From: Chelydra serpentina
Taxonomy: Eukaryota; Chordata; Testudines; Chelydridae
NCBI GenBank assembly: GCA_037349315.1
Contig: JBAIAC010000007.1
Coordinates: 47,513,001 to 47,577,000, forward strand
Length of the DNA stretch: 64,000 bases
Reading direction: 5' to 3'
The position numbers and the translations under genes were made by a program. Positions 35,228-47,170 of this stretch are shown here, in pieces (position 1 is the stretch's first letter; the number at the start of each line of letters is the position of its first letter). The notes below the pieces were generated by a model, which ran no database searches, was not told the DNA's origin, and saw only the letters and a program-made list of their open reading frames with translations.

Positions 35228-37712
35228 ATTTCTATGGAAGAGGACAAGGCACCACTATAGACACTGATTGGTTAACATGCTTGACTGTGGACACTTGATC
35301 ATACAGGATCAATACACAACTTGACTTCTTATAGCATAAAGCAGCCTTTTACAGAAAAGAGCACACGGATGCTATTTACTTCTTTCTTAAAATGAAATGG
35401 TGCTAATCTTGCCGGCTGCTAATCTGTTTACTGGCTGTCCTGATAAAGTGAATTTATGTAATGGTTATCACCAAGATGACCTACCTTATAATGACATCTC
35501 ATGTTTCAGTGAACAAAAGCATCATATTTCCCAGGCCTTTTCTGTAAAAAGAAAAATCTATGCTCAAAGATTCCACTTCTCTATTCATTAGATGTAAATA
35601 TGTCAGAGATATATTAAAATGGCATTCAATACAGACTACTATTTTTAAAACAAAGGTGTCATTCTGCTCCTGCTGAATTGCTCATAAATTCAGGACCTGA
35701 ATGAAGAGATCAGATTACATTAAATGCATTTTGGTATCTATAACTTTCTGCAATGAATTAAAACTGGCTGATCATGTCTCGAGTGCATTTCATTTTCCGT
35801 TGATTCATGTACTGCAATATAACCTTCAAAATTCCCTTATGCCAACAAACTCATTCAGATATGCTGAGTACAGGAGGAGATTAAAGTGGCTACAAGATTG
35901 AAAACTGTATGAAGGCATCAGATAATGCAGTAGAGGTATAATGAAAGTGTAAACAAAACCTGTAAATGTAGAAATTACTGTCCATATAATCCAGTGTTGA
36001 ATTCAATGGAGAATTTTGCTATAAGCAAACTATGTATTAATACACAACAAAATTGCTGCAATCAATATACAAAGCCCATTTCATTCTTAAATTTTCTATT
36101 CACGACTAAGCACTAGAAAAACAGTTTTCTTGTCCTTTAGAAATGCAGTTTATCCCAAACTGGAATTTAATGCTGAGCTATATTCTGGGCTAAGAGAGCA
36201 CTCACAGCTCTCACAAAAATATAATTGTTTAATCTTTCCCTTTTTTAATTTAAGCTACTTCTAGAAATAACCCCTATTTCCTTATTTAGGAGCTTTTTGT
36301 TCCCTTATTGTGAAATCTAATCTGTCCTTTAAACGCTTTTTAAGCTGGCAAAAAATGCATTATTACTGAGCTAGTAGCTTCTATTGTTTCAGTGGTAGCT
36401 ATGGCTATGGATGAATGCTTTCAACAGAAGTTAAAAGAGATAATGAGTCTTTAATGATACAAAATCAGAGCCTTGTGTGTTTAGTGAAGCCTGACAAGCT
36501 CCAGTTTTCAGTTAGCAAGGAGAGATTGTACTGTATTCATTTTTTTAAGCTGAAAATACCCACAGAAGTGCTTCCTTGTACAACTTTGTATCTCCCAAGG
36601 TACAATCAGTAGAAGTTGCTTGTGATGCTAAACTGTTAAATGACTTGAACCATTAAAAAATAGCAATAGTGAAAAATTGCAGTAATTAAAAGAAGTCTAA
36701 TTTTGTTTTTTCCATAAATCTCTGAATGGCTCATAGATGGATATTTCATATATATCAGTCTATGCACTTCAATTATTTTTTCTTGTCATTTCTCTCCCGC
36801 CCCCATCCTCCTCCCACCTCACTAAAGATATGCAAGCATAACTTCCCGCTGAAGCTATAGCACGACATCAGTGACGCAGAAGTTCCCTTCTTACTTACCT
36901 GTCTAAAGAACAGAAGGTTTCTGGTTAGAGTCTTGGACTGTGTTACTGGGCAAAATGTGTACATACGTGGCCTGATTCACCACTGCATTACATGAGTTTT
37001 CAAGTATACTTTTGAATTATAATGATTTTTCAAGAACAAGCACATGCAATACACTGTGTTATTTTACAGGGGAAATGATGGACCCAGAACAAAACAATGG
37101 GTGAACTCCTGCTCTGTTTGAAGTGCCCATTGTTCATGGCCAGGCCTGATTGACCAGTGCATTTTGCTAGTTTCACACCACTGGAACTCCATAACAGTGG
37201 AGTAATGCAGTGTTGAATCAGGTCTACCACATCCATTACTGGATGGGAGTCAAGAGAAATGTGTACAATTTGCTGGAGTGTCTGGCCTCTGGGTAACTAT
37301 GATAAAGAACAGCTTTTCCACCAAACAGAAACAGATCAATTAAAACAACTTCAATTTAAATTAAGTGAAAACATCATGACTAATTCCAGACTCCTCTCCT
37401 CTGACACACCACAAATCTTTTGTCGTACACTTTCCCATTAATATAGAGCTGGCATGGAGAGACTACCCACATTAAATTTGTGTGTGGATGTTTTATGAGT
37501 TGCATATGTTTTGGATGTTGAAGCTACATGACATTATGGATTATACAGTGACTCAGCTACAGGTGTCATCTCGGCAGTAAGAAAGGAAAAATACCAAATA
37601 ACTGCCTTAGGACCTAACTAGTCATAGTATTTTTTTAAAACCACACTCCCATTGTGAGACTGCATGTTCAGTTTGAATGGCAACCTATCATCCTCCCAGA
37701 ATTTTATTTCGG
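35228..37712. other. Unique DNA, no gene seen
   Basis: Open frames are below 70 codons and have no domain signal. A C/T-rich tract lies at about 36790-36825. Nothing else recognised. Confidence 0.4.
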
Positions 37713-37889
37713 GGGGGAGGGATAGCTCAGTGGTTTGAGCATTGGCCTGCTAAACCCAGGGTTGTGAGTTCAATCCTTGAGGGGGCCATTTAGGAATCTG
37801 GGGCAAAAATTGGGAATTGGTCCTGCTTTGAGCAAGGGGTTGGACTAGATGACCTCCTAAGGTCCCTTCCAACCCTGAGATTCTATGAT
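37713..37889 (+). mobile_element. tRNA-derived SINE with CR1-like tail
   Basis: The head GGGGAGGGATAGCTCAGTGG is a tRNA-like polymerase III promoter region, and the middle contains AGGGTTGTGAGTTCAATCC. The tail from about 37818 (TTGGTCCTGCTTTGAGCAAG, GGACTAGATGACCTCC, ATTCTATGATC) matches the CR1 3' end seen at 42435-42515. A SINE borrowing a CR1 tail is mobilised by the CR1 reverse transcriptase. This composition is the known turtle tRNA-derived SINE family. The tail ends after a single octamer unit. Confidence 0.9.
37723..37776 (+). promoter_or_regulatory. RNA polymerase III A and B boxes of the SINE
   Basis: Box A is TAGCTCAGTGG at 37723-37733, a good match to TRGCNNAGTGG. Box B is GAGTTCAATCC at 37766-37776, one substitution from GGTTCRANNCC. 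The spacing is normal for a tRNA-type internal promoter. Confidence 0.75.
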
Positions 37890-38693
37890 CCATCATTTCC
37901 CCTTTAAAAATCATGTACAGTATATATCATATGTGCTTATCTGTTCTTGCTAACCCAGTATCATTCACCCTTAATATTTAAGAATCATAATATGTGTTTA
38001 GCGTAATTAAGAGCCATTCTAAAAATCAAATAAATCTCCTGAAGTCTTCTGATTAAAATACAGTAACAATATGTTCAATGTTCCACATTACATCTATAAG
38101 CATTAGGTTGTTCAATTGGGGGTGAATAGTTTAAAAAGAAAATAGAGCTCATCCAAACTTGTCTTTTTCAGTGTGCCAAACCAAAGCAAACACTGTCAGC
38201 TCAGCTTTAATGGAGACAGTGAAACTGTAAGTCCCAGAAAATGCATTCTTGGAGTGCAGGCGGCAGAAGAATATCAGGTAGCCAAGGAGAGATTTGTTTT
38301 CCATTGGCTTATCCCAAGACCATAAGGAGAAAGAAGTCTAGTCACTTGTCCTCAGGGTCAGCTCTCTATTGTCTACTGTGCTCCAGAGGGTGGGTACTTA
38401 TAGAATGGGCACTTCTGGGCTCAAAATACCAACATGGCATCATCACAACATTCTGTATTTTGGACTATGGGTTTGCCGAACCTTGTGACTCTAGAACTGA
38501 ACCACCATCACAACCCAAATTTCTATAGGTTTGCCCAGCTCTAATCATTTGGCAAGCCGACCATTCCTCCTGAACTGCCATTTTCAGTAACAAAAAAATC
38601 ACTCCTGTACCAAAAACAACATACTGAACAAAGAATTATATGTTTAAAAAGTATAATATTCAATACCAGATTATTATTACTTGTAGATTAACT
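37890..38693. other. Unique DNA, no gene seen
   Basis: Nothing recognised. Confidence 0.35.
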
Positions 38694-38756
38694 GTTTTCC
38701 AAAAACCGATGCTATAGATCAACTGGCTTGATCTATAACATCAGTTTTTGGAAAAC
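38694..38756. repeat. Long near-perfect hairpin, 29-bp arms
   Basis: The arm at 38694-38722 (GTTTTCCAAAAACCGATGC, then TATAGATCAA) and the arm at 38728-38756 are inverted copies with 27 of 29 positions paired. The spacer is five bases, CTGGC. No known transposon terminus is evident. It could be a small foldback element, an inverted duplication, or the stem of a small-RNA precursor; the loop is short for a microRNA. Confidence 0.8.
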
Positions 38757-40152
38757 ATTAGTTCATCTATAACAAGAGGAACAGTTGATGCATTTTGGTC
38801 CCATTTACAGACTATTTTATCACAGTTATTAATATTTGAATAGATAAATGAAGTGGTAGTTCCAAATGAAGTGTATTTTAATGAATATTGAGAAATCCTC
38901 ATTTCACTGTAACTTAAATACTTAGAAGTCCCAGAACAGTTTACTCACCTTCCTTCATGTACATTTCTATTTGCCTTTTAATCTGTATTTAAAATCCTGT
39001 ATGAAGAAATTTGTTAATGTGACAATTTTGTGGATCTGTAAGGAAAGAAAACCTCAATAAATGCAGCTTCTCTTGTGGAGTGGAATATTTTATGTTAGAA
39101 AGACAACTGTAAGCTTTTAAATAGGTAGAAGCTGTGATAGCCATTATGGTCTAGTTGTAACTTGGTGAAAAATCAAATTAACACATTGAGAGAGATTCAG
39201 ACATCATACGCACCAATAAGAAATCAGAAAAAATAAATCCAGCAATTCTTTTAATTTAATATTTTTATACTTTGGGGTCAGGTAATTGGAAGCTACTAAT
39301 GGGAAACTCTTGACAGTAAGGAAAAACAAAAATCCATTCAACATTCTATTGTTAAATGTGTTTATAGTGCAAGGCTTTGCTTTTCATTCACTAACTATAC
39401 TGTAGAGCATCCAGTTAACTTTAGTCATACTGTAAGTCCAAAAGCACCTTCATTAAGAAAAAGAGTGCAGTTTTACATCAGCTTTAATACGGCACATTTT
39501 GTAAGCTGTCGAGACATGTAAAAGGGTGAAAAAACATAAATCAGAGTAATGGGATGTGTCAGAACTTTAACAAAAAGCACTTTTTCTCTGGTTACTAAAA
39601 GCAATTAAAGTGTTCACAAGAAGCAGCTATTATTAACGCTAACCCCTGATTATTTTATGGTGGCATATTCCAATCTTCACTTTCTTTTTAAAACACTTTC
39701 AAAGTCAGGTCATCATGTTAGTTTTTCAGAAAAAAAAATACTTGGTAATTTAAGGTTAATAAAGAAAGATCCAAGGTGGGATTTTCTAAAGCATCTAAGT
39801 GACTTAGGAACACATGTCCCTGGCTGGAATAAATTTGGTTGAGATTTTCACCACTGATAGTTCAAAGATATCCAAATCAAGGCCAGCTATAGAGATATAG
39901 AGAGAGACATTAAATACACATTCCAAGAACAGGAGAGCAAACAACCTTTTTCAATAGACAAAAAATTCGTTAAGATTGCTAAGTGACAGCAGTGCATTTA
40001 CCAATTACATCCCAAGCACTTAAAAGCAAATTCATGAATAGTTAAGAGCAAAATAAATCTTACACTAATTACATAAGGCTAGACTGTGATTATATAACCA
40101 CCCATGTGAAATGGGCAGTGTGTGGCTGTGCTGCCCCAAGACTAACCCCAGG
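38757..40152. other. Unique DNA, no gene seen
   Basis: Nothing recognised. Confidence 0.35.
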
Positions 40153-40160
40153 GAAGGAAT

Positions 40161-40284
40161 TAGAGTGACCAGACAGCAAGTGTGAAAAAATTGGGACAGG
40201 GGGTGGGGATAATAGGAACCTATATAAGAAAAAGACCCAAAAATTGAGACTGTCCCTATAAAATCGGGACATCTGGTCACCCTA
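40161..40284. mobile_element. hAT-type MITE, 124 bp, copy 2
   Basis: This is the same family as 13318-13440. The ends are TAGAGTGACCAGA (one mismatch to the copy 1 end) and TCTGGTCACCCTA. A perfect 8-bp target duplication GAAGGAAT flanks it (40153-40160 and 40285-40292). The two copies share the full length and orientation of the internal block TATAAGAAAAAG to CCCTATAAAATCGGGAC. Confidence 0.88.
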
Positions 40285-40292
40285 GAAGGAAT

Positions 40293-41160
40293 TGAGCCTC
40301 AGAGGAATTGTGCTGCTACAGGTGCATACCACGTAGAGATATATAAGGGGTGGAGGTGGAATGAAGTCAAGCCTTTGCTCATTCCTACCTCCATCACCTG
40401 TGTGGAGGAAGAAAGAAGTGCCACACATGCAGCTCCCACTTGCCCCTAGCCTTTCACATACATTGGCCGGGCCACAATATGGCCCATAATAAGCAAAATA
40501 CATTATTGTTACAAAGCAAGAGAAATGCATATTTCATCACAATACAGCCATACCGCTGAACTCTATAATGGCTTTTGGTTTTTTTGAGATGCATTGTTTT
40601 TGCTATGTTGGCTGTAGTCCCCAACTATTTTCTTTTACAATACAGTTAAATGGAAGACATCAGTAAACATATTTCTCAACTGACAGAGTTGGACTTTTAT
40701 GTAAAATACTTACAATTCTTTCCTTTGAGAATAATTTTGTAAATGTAGTTTAAATGGGAGAACAACATTACTGACTTATGGTAAAATTATAAACCTATGT
40801 GCTCTTGCACTTCAGGCTTGATCACTGGATGTTATACATTTATAATTTGTATGTTTTTTTTCCCTCAAAGGGGCTTTTTGTTGAGTTTATATTTTGAGAC
40901 AAGAGGTAATAATTGTATTTTGGGGTGGGTCAGAGTTAAGGCTGTTGAGTTATGATGAAATAGGTATTGCTTTCAACTTCATAAGAACAATGGGCCAAAT
41001 TCAGAAGTGCTACAACTCCTTATACTAAAATAGACACTCTTTCCAGTTATGTTTGAGAAGAAGCTGTCTGTTTTGCAGAGTTCAAATTCCTGGTGGATCA
41101 AATCCTATTTTTCCATAGGCATGCTTGAAAAACAAAAATAGACTTACCCTGTGATCAACC
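40293..41160. other. Unique DNA, no gene seen
   Basis: Nothing recognised beyond a possible foldback-repeat half at about 40992-41030 (GGGCCAAATTCAGAAGTGC). Confidence 0.35.
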
Positions 41161-41184
41161 ATTGCTTAGTAGTGGTGTAATCAT

Positions 41185-42098
41185 AGATTCATAGATTCTA
41201 GGGCTGGAAGGGACCTCGAGAGGTCATCGAGTCCAGCCCCCTGCCTTCATGGCAGGATCAAATACTGTCTAGACCATCCCTGATAGACATTTATCTAACC
41301 TACTCTTAAATATCTCCAGAGATGGAGATTCCACAACCTCCCTGGGCAGTTTATTCCAGTGTTTAACCACCCTGACAGTTAGGAACTTTTTCCTAATGTC
41401 CAACCTAAACCTCCCTTGCTGCAGTTTAAGCCCATTGCTTCTTGTTCTATCCTTAGAGGCTAAGATTAACAAGTTTTCTCCCTCCTCCTTATGACACCCT
41501 TTTAGATACCTGAAGACTGCTATCATGTCCCCTTTCAGTCTTCTCTTTTCCAAACTAAACAAACCCAATTCCTTCAGCCCTCCTTCATAGGTCATGTTCT
41601 CTAGACCCTTAATCATTCTTGTTGCTCTTCTCTGGACCCTCTCCAACTTCTCCACATCTTTCTTGAAATGCGGTGCCCAGAACTGGACACAATACTCCAG
41701 TCGAGGCCTAACCAGCGCAGAGTAGAGCGGAAGAATGACTTCTCGCGTCTTGCTCACAACACACCTGTTAATGCAGCCCAGAATCAAGTTTGCTTTTTTT
41801 GCAACAGCATCACACTGTTGACTCATATTTAGCTTGTGGTCCACTATAACCCCTAGATCCCTTTCTGCCGTACTCCTTCCTAGACAGTCTCCTCCCATTC
41901 TGTATGTGTGAAACTGATTGTTCCTACCTAAGTGGAGCACTTTGCATTTGTCCTTATTAAACTTCATCCTGTTTACCTCTGACCATTTCTCCAATTTGTC
42001 CAGATCATTTTGAATTATGATCCTATCCTCCAAAGAAGTTGCAATCCCTCCCAGTTTGGTATCATCTGCAAACTTAATAAGCATACTTAATAAGCATA
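41185..42098 (-). mobile_element. CR1 LINE, 3' piece, interrupted by another CR1
   Basis: This is the minus-strand CR1 whose 3' end is at the left, with AGATTCATAGATTC repeats from 41185. It continues at 42521-43409 after an inverted CR1 insertion. The heptamer TAATCAT immediately precedes the element (41178-41184) and follows its 5' truncation point (43410-43416), so a 7-bp target duplication is visible. The subfamily differs from the young copy at 3848 ([23 protein letters not shown] block). Confidence 0.92.
42073..42098. repeat. 13-bp tandem duplication at a CR1 insertion junction
   Basis: CTTAATAAGCATA is present twice in direct tandem, exactly where the minus-strand CR1 meets the inserted plus-strand CR1. 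It is probably a by-product of the insertion or its repair rather than an ordinary target duplication, because both copies sit on the same side. Confidence 0.75.
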
Positions 42099-42520
42099 CT
42101 CATGACTTATGAGGAGAGGCTGAGGGAACTGGGATTGTTTAGCCTGCAGAAGAGAAGAGTGAGGGGGGATTTGATAGCTGCTTTCAACTACCTAAAAGGG
42201 GGTTCCAAAGAGGATGGATCTAGACTGTTCTCAGTGGTAGAAGATGACAGAACAAGGAGTAATGGTCTCAAGTTGCAGAGGGGGAGGTTTAGGTTGGATA
42301 TTAGGAAAAACTTTTTCACTAGTAGGGTGGTGAAGCACTGGAATGGGTTACCTAGGGAGGTGGTGGAATCTCCTTCCTTAGAGGTTTTTAAGGTCAGGCT
42401 TGACAAAGCCCTGGCTGGGATGATCTAGTTGGGGTTGGTCCTGCTTTGAGCAGGGGGTTGGACTAGATGACCTCCTGAGGTCCCTTCCAACCCTGAGATT
42501 CTATGATTCTAATGATTCTA
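42099..42520 (+). mobile_element. CR1 3' end inserted in opposite orientation
   Basis: A 0.42-kb plus-strand CR1 fragment begins at the ORF2 C-terminal block and ends in octamer repeats ATTCTATGATTCTAATGATTCTATG near 42497-42521. It belongs to the same subfamily as the young copy at 3848-5307, and the two share nearly all residues in the overlap. It splits the host CR1 between the NDLDIG and LIKFADD codons. Confidence 0.9.
42102..42428 (+). pseudogene. CR1 ORF2 C-terminal fragment, open frame
   Basis: The 108-codon open frame [19 protein letters not shown] to KALAGMI is the undamaged C-terminus of CR1 ORF2. It lacks the reverse transcriptase core, so it has no enzyme function. It serves as an internal reference showing the one-base deletion near the end of the copy at 3937-5328. 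Confidence 0.85.
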
Positions 42521-43409
42521 TGCCAATATCCAAATCGTTGATGAAGATATTGAACAGAGCCAGTCCCAAAACAGACCCTTGCGGAACCCCACTCATTATA
42601 CCTTTCCAGCAGGATTGGGAACCATTAATAACTACTCTCTGAGTATGGTTATCCAGCCAGTTGCGCACCCACCTTATAGTAGCCCCATCTAAGTTGTATT
42701 TCCCTAATTTATTGATAAGAATATCATGCGAGACCGTATCAAATGCCTTACTAAAGTCTAGGTATACCACATCCACCGCTTCTCCCTTATCCACAAGACT
42801 CGTTATCCTATCAAAGAAAGCTATCAGATTGGTTTGACATGATTTGTTCTTTACAAATCCATGCTGGTTATTCCCTATCACCTTACCACCTTCCAAGTGT
42901 TTGCAGATGATTTCCTTAATTACTTGCTCCATTATTTTCCCTGGCACAGAAGTTAAACTAACTGGTCTGTAGTTTCCTGGGTTGTTTTTATTTCCCTTTT
43001 TATAGATGGGCACTATATTTGCCCTTTTCCAGTCGTCTAAACCTTCCCCCTTCCCATTAGCATTCACTATGTTAGGCATTCTCTTCAGACTTCTCAGTGA
43101 AGATGGAAACAAAGATGTCATTAAGCGTCTCTGCCATTTCCAAGTTTCCTGTTACTGTTTCTCCCTCCTCACTGAGTAGTGGGCCTACCCTGTCCTTGGT
43201 CTTCCTCTTGCTTCTAATGTATTGATAAAAAGTTTTCTTGTTTCCCTTTATTCCTGTAGCTAGTTTGAGCTCATTTTGTGCCTTTGCCTTTCTAATCTTG
43301 CCCCTGCATTCCAGTGTTGATTGCCTATATTCATCCTTTGTAATTTGGCCTCGTTTCCATTTTTTATATGACTCCTTTTTATTTTTTAGATCTTGCAAGA
43401 TCTCGTGGT
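42521..43409 (-). mobile_element. CR1 LINE, 5' piece of the interrupted copy
   Basis: This is the continuation of the CR1 at 41185-42098 beyond the inserted fragment. It covers the fingers and palm of the reverse transcriptase and ends at a 5' truncation at 43409, directly followed by TAATCAT, the target duplication. Confidence 0.9.
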
Positions 43410-43420
43410 TAATCATGCAT

Positions 43421-44328
43421 CAACTCTTCTCAGTGCACTGAGTACATCTTATTACTACCACTAGGTGCAGCGGAGACTGACTGATAACATCATGGAACAG
43501 TGTAAAAAAATATAGCACAAGGAAACAGATTAGTCTGAGGGGGGAAAAATAGCAACTTGATTTATCTGCAAAAGGTTTCTGTGAACTGGGGCTGAAAATG
43601 AGAATGTGTTGCTGAAATGTGGAGGCTATTAAATCATGGCTCAAACCAAGCAATGGAAATTGCCTAGAAAACAAAGAAAGCAAGTCCAATACAATGGACA
43701 GTTTACAAAGAACCACAGAAATTACAGGTGGAAATGTCTCAGTGCTCAGTAATTCAAAGTAACAGTAACATGCATGGCCAAGTGCATATGCACCTTACCT
43801 CCAAAGTTCAACTTTGATGTGGAGTGGGAGTGGCTGAAATGTTGGGCAAGCTATGGCAGACAGTGCTCCCACATCTTAGGCAGTTTGTCCCCACACTGAC
43901 ACCTGGCTAGCCAGAATGAGAGATGATTGATTTAAAAAAATGCTTTATTGAGGTTAGAACATTGCCATAGTATCATAGACCTATATGATTTGTACTGCCA
44001 CCAAAGGAAGAGTGGAATGATGGAAACAGAACTGTAACAGATCTCTTTCTTTACTTTCACATTTCCTGGCTATGCACAGGTTCTATTGCTAGCCAAAAGG
44101 TTCAGATTTAAGACTGGAGAAAGACATATAACCCTAAAAGTTACTGAAGGTCATCAAAACTCAAACTCTAACCCTAGTACCTCTAGGTTCCTCTTGTCCT
44201 CAGATAGAATACCAGGTAGAGTGTCTTCTACTCCCTTCGGACCACACACGTGACATATGTCCCATCTGAAGGTATAAACACAGAACATGAACCAGTGTGC
44301 CAGCCTTCTTTTTTGTCATTAATACATT
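43421..44328. other. Segment between two copies of a 28-bp direct repeat
   Basis: This 0.91-kb stretch is bounded by copies of ATTGCTWAGTAGTGGTGTAA plus TCATGCAT. The left copy is itself split by the CR1 at 41185-43409; the right copy is at 44329-44356. No transposon ends, gene or poly(A) are recognised inside. Confidence 0.5.
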
Positions 44329-44356
44329 ATTGCTAAGTAGTGGTGTAATCATGCAT
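44329..44356 (+). repeat. 28-bp direct repeat, right copy
   Basis: It matches 41161-41184 joined to GCAT at 43417-43420 at all but one position. The left copy was cut by CR1 insertion at TAATCAT. The duplication therefore predates that CR1. Confidence 0.7.
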
Positions 44357-47055
44357 TTTAAACATATGTATTCTTCCTTGCATTTAAATTTTCAAGGCCA
44401 GGTGAAAATCTTTTCTCCTAAAGTCTTTCCTATGTTTTTCAATAGAAGGTCCAGGCAAGTTATACAGTTTTCACAAACTTTGGAAACATCTACTCTACAA
44501 GTCTGTAGTTTGAGTCCAATGAAAACATCTGTGGTGCCAAACAGCACTTGACAAAACTCAGTAACGTTGATGTGAGGAGAATTAAGTATCCTTAAAGTCT
44601 TCCTGTTCAGGAAAAGAATTTAAATGGAATAGATTTAGAGGCTACAGTTACCTTCTGACATCTCTCCCCCTTGACATTTAAAATTAGCATAAAGTTCCCC
44701 CTCTTTTTCTTTTGCATTTTATTTTAAAGGGAAACATGGAATATTGGAATCTCACACAAGGACTGTTACGGTTCTTTTTCAGCAAAGCTCGTTCATAACC
44801 CAAACTAAACTTCACCTTTGTATAACTATCCTCCCTTGTTTTATAATACGACTCTCTGACAACACTAGTGGTGCCAGATGTGAGTCATGAGACAACTTTG
44901 ATCAAGTATGTAGAATGCCATACATGGGCCAGCATCATCTGATGGATTTTTCTTTGTTCATTTTACTCTCCCCATCCCTATATAACAATGTCCTGTACAG
45001 TTTCACAAGATGCATTAAACTCTTAACAGCATTCTATCCTATTACTATACTAAGGTTTCTTACAAAGCGCAGGATTTTCTGGGGCCAAATTTTCTAAAAC
45101 AACCTCTAAAGTTGAACATTCAACCAATCGCCTGTGTAAAAAATACATATATGTAAATTGCACTTGTGTGCACAAATTAGATCAATATCTAAGTCCTATT
45201 TGCTCAAGTAAACTCTGTTTTTTGTACCGATTTGGAGGTTTGGAGGTTGTGGCATTTTTGAAAAGTTAATCCTCAGTGTTTTTTACTGAAATTTTACTTA
45301 GATATCGCAGGATGTGAACAATCCCTATGTTTAGACATCAATCCTGCCTACCCTCCACAGTATGGATGAGATGTATTTTTTAATTTTTTTAATTACATAT
45401 TTTCTCTTTTTATAAAAAAATCCATTGTTAAGATTGCATGCAGTATAATATTCCATTCTCATGGAAATTATATCAGATCTTATGCCCAACACAATTTAAA
45501 TGGAATTTGTAACCTTCCTCATTCATATGGGCAGGGTTTTAAATATAAAGACGGGATTGACACAACAGTCTACAACAGCTTCAACAGAGCCCTTATACCA
45601 CAATCTAGATCCCCTTTATACAAAGACTGTGCCCAGCACCTACTATGTCAGCAAGGACCACTAAGTAGGACTGAGTTTTTGGTAAGACTAACTGAATAAA
45701 TGAGGGTTGGCTTAGAAGCTGTGGGGTTGAGACTCCTTGTTGGAGCGTTGGTGGGGGGAGAAGCTTGTACTGCCACTATCAATGCTGTTGTGTGGATGAA
45801 CAAGGAACTTCAGTCTCCAGGGCCTGGTGCCCTCACAAGCACTAAATTATTTTAATCAAAACAAACCAACAACAAACCATCTCTTTTGACAGAAAATGTA
45901 GACAGAACAGATATTGTTATGTGCAAAAATAAATGTAACAAAAAACAATTACTGACCCTATGCTGCAGCCAATTTTCAAACCTTAACTTGGCCATGTTTT
46001 TAAAAACAGAAAACAGTATCTGAAGGAACCATCCAAGGGGAGCTTAAGTTTCTGCCAGATTTCCTTTTTCAGTAAAGCATGACAAAGGTATCTGAAACCT
46101 AGAGAAACATTTTCTGCTGAGGATGTTGAATGGACAAAAAGCCAAATTGATTTATGGAGAAGTTGGCTTCTAGACTGTGAATATGTACATTAACTTTGGA
46201 CTCACTTATGTTAATGGATAAGATATAGATCCTCAAAGGGTGGAGTGACGTGGAAAGGTAGATTTGGCCAAGAGAGTGATGAGCTCATCAGCCCACAACT
46301 CACTTATGGTACTGGTACACCCTGAGGCCAGATGACAGAGGTTTTTTGGGGTTTCACAGGACTTTTTGCTGCTTTTCCAAATTGAATGACTGGGGCCACT
46401 ATAATGTAATGCTTCAAAATACTCATCTGGCTCAGTTGAAATACCCTCTAAACCACTCAAGAGTAATTCCCTTGAGGTCAGGGTTGACATTTGACAGCAC
46501 AGTTACTGACCTGAGAATTAACAGACCCCAAAAGATATGATTGCTAACAATACATGAGAGAGACCATTTCCCCCCCTTTTCATTTAAGAAATGGTTGTTT
46601 CTTGCCATCCTTGACAGGGAAAGTAGATTTTTCTAAAATGCTTCAACCAGTCTATTTGTCTGGATAATAGTGAACACTGAAGCCAAAGCCATCCTGATCT
46701 AAACAGCTTTTCCCTTAACCCTTTGAATACCAAAAACTAAATGTGTATACAGCAGCCATGTATTTTTACAAGGCACCATTGATTTTACTAGAGTGCGAGG
46801 GGTTATTTATGCCAGATGTTGACATAGCCATGTTAGGCATAGAGTATATCATGTTGGTTGTGAATTCTTCAAGGGATTAATGTCGTTTGTTTTTAATATA
46901 TTACATTTTTTTTTTTGCCTACTGCAAACAGAGATTTGCTAATAACAATGTAATTTCTATTCTTACTTGCTTCTTTTATTCCTACTGCAGAGCTTTAAGA
47001 TGACATTACTAAGCCTAAAAATAATCCTTTCATTCTTCCGGTTGCCTTCTCTAAA
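44357..47055. other. Unique DNA, no gene seen
   Basis: AT-rich, with several short T or A runs (for example 45376-45420). No gene, RNA or clear repeat recognised. Confidence 0.4.
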
Positions 47056-47063
47056 CACTGTAG

Positions 47064-47162
47064 CAGTGGTTTTCCTACTTTTTCTTTCTGCATGCAACTT
47101 TTCAAATCTCCTGTCTACTTCCATATACTGATTCTCCATGGACCACAGTTTGGAAAACAATG
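47064..47162. mobile_element. Short hAT-type MITE, 99 bp
   Basis: The ends CAGTGGTTTTCC (47064) and GGAAAACAATG (ending 47162) are inverted, and the flanking octamers CACTGTAG (47056-47063) and TACTGTAG (47163-47170) differ at one base. CAGTGGTT-type ends with 8-bp duplications are characteristic of hAT elements. Its internal GACCACAGTTTGG is also typical of that end. Confidence 0.7.
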
Positions 47163-47170
47163 TACTGTAG

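Larger units (their letters stand above)
41269..43416 (-). pseudogene. CR1 ORF2, split and internally deleted
   Basis: In gene order from the right, 43072-43416 encodes a fragment upstream of the reverse transcriptase ([37 protein letters not shown]). After IFTEKSEEN the next part lacks the segment expected before [13 protein letters not shown], so an internal deletion lies at about 43070-43080. 42501-43121 gives [35 protein letters not shown] and [10 protein letters not shown]. The frame is then cut by the inverted CR1. 41269-42084 resumes with [12 protein letters not shown] (FADD intact) and runs to the end, KCLSGMV. Without the insertion and the deletion the frame would be nearly open, so the copy is fairly young. 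Confidence 0.85.
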
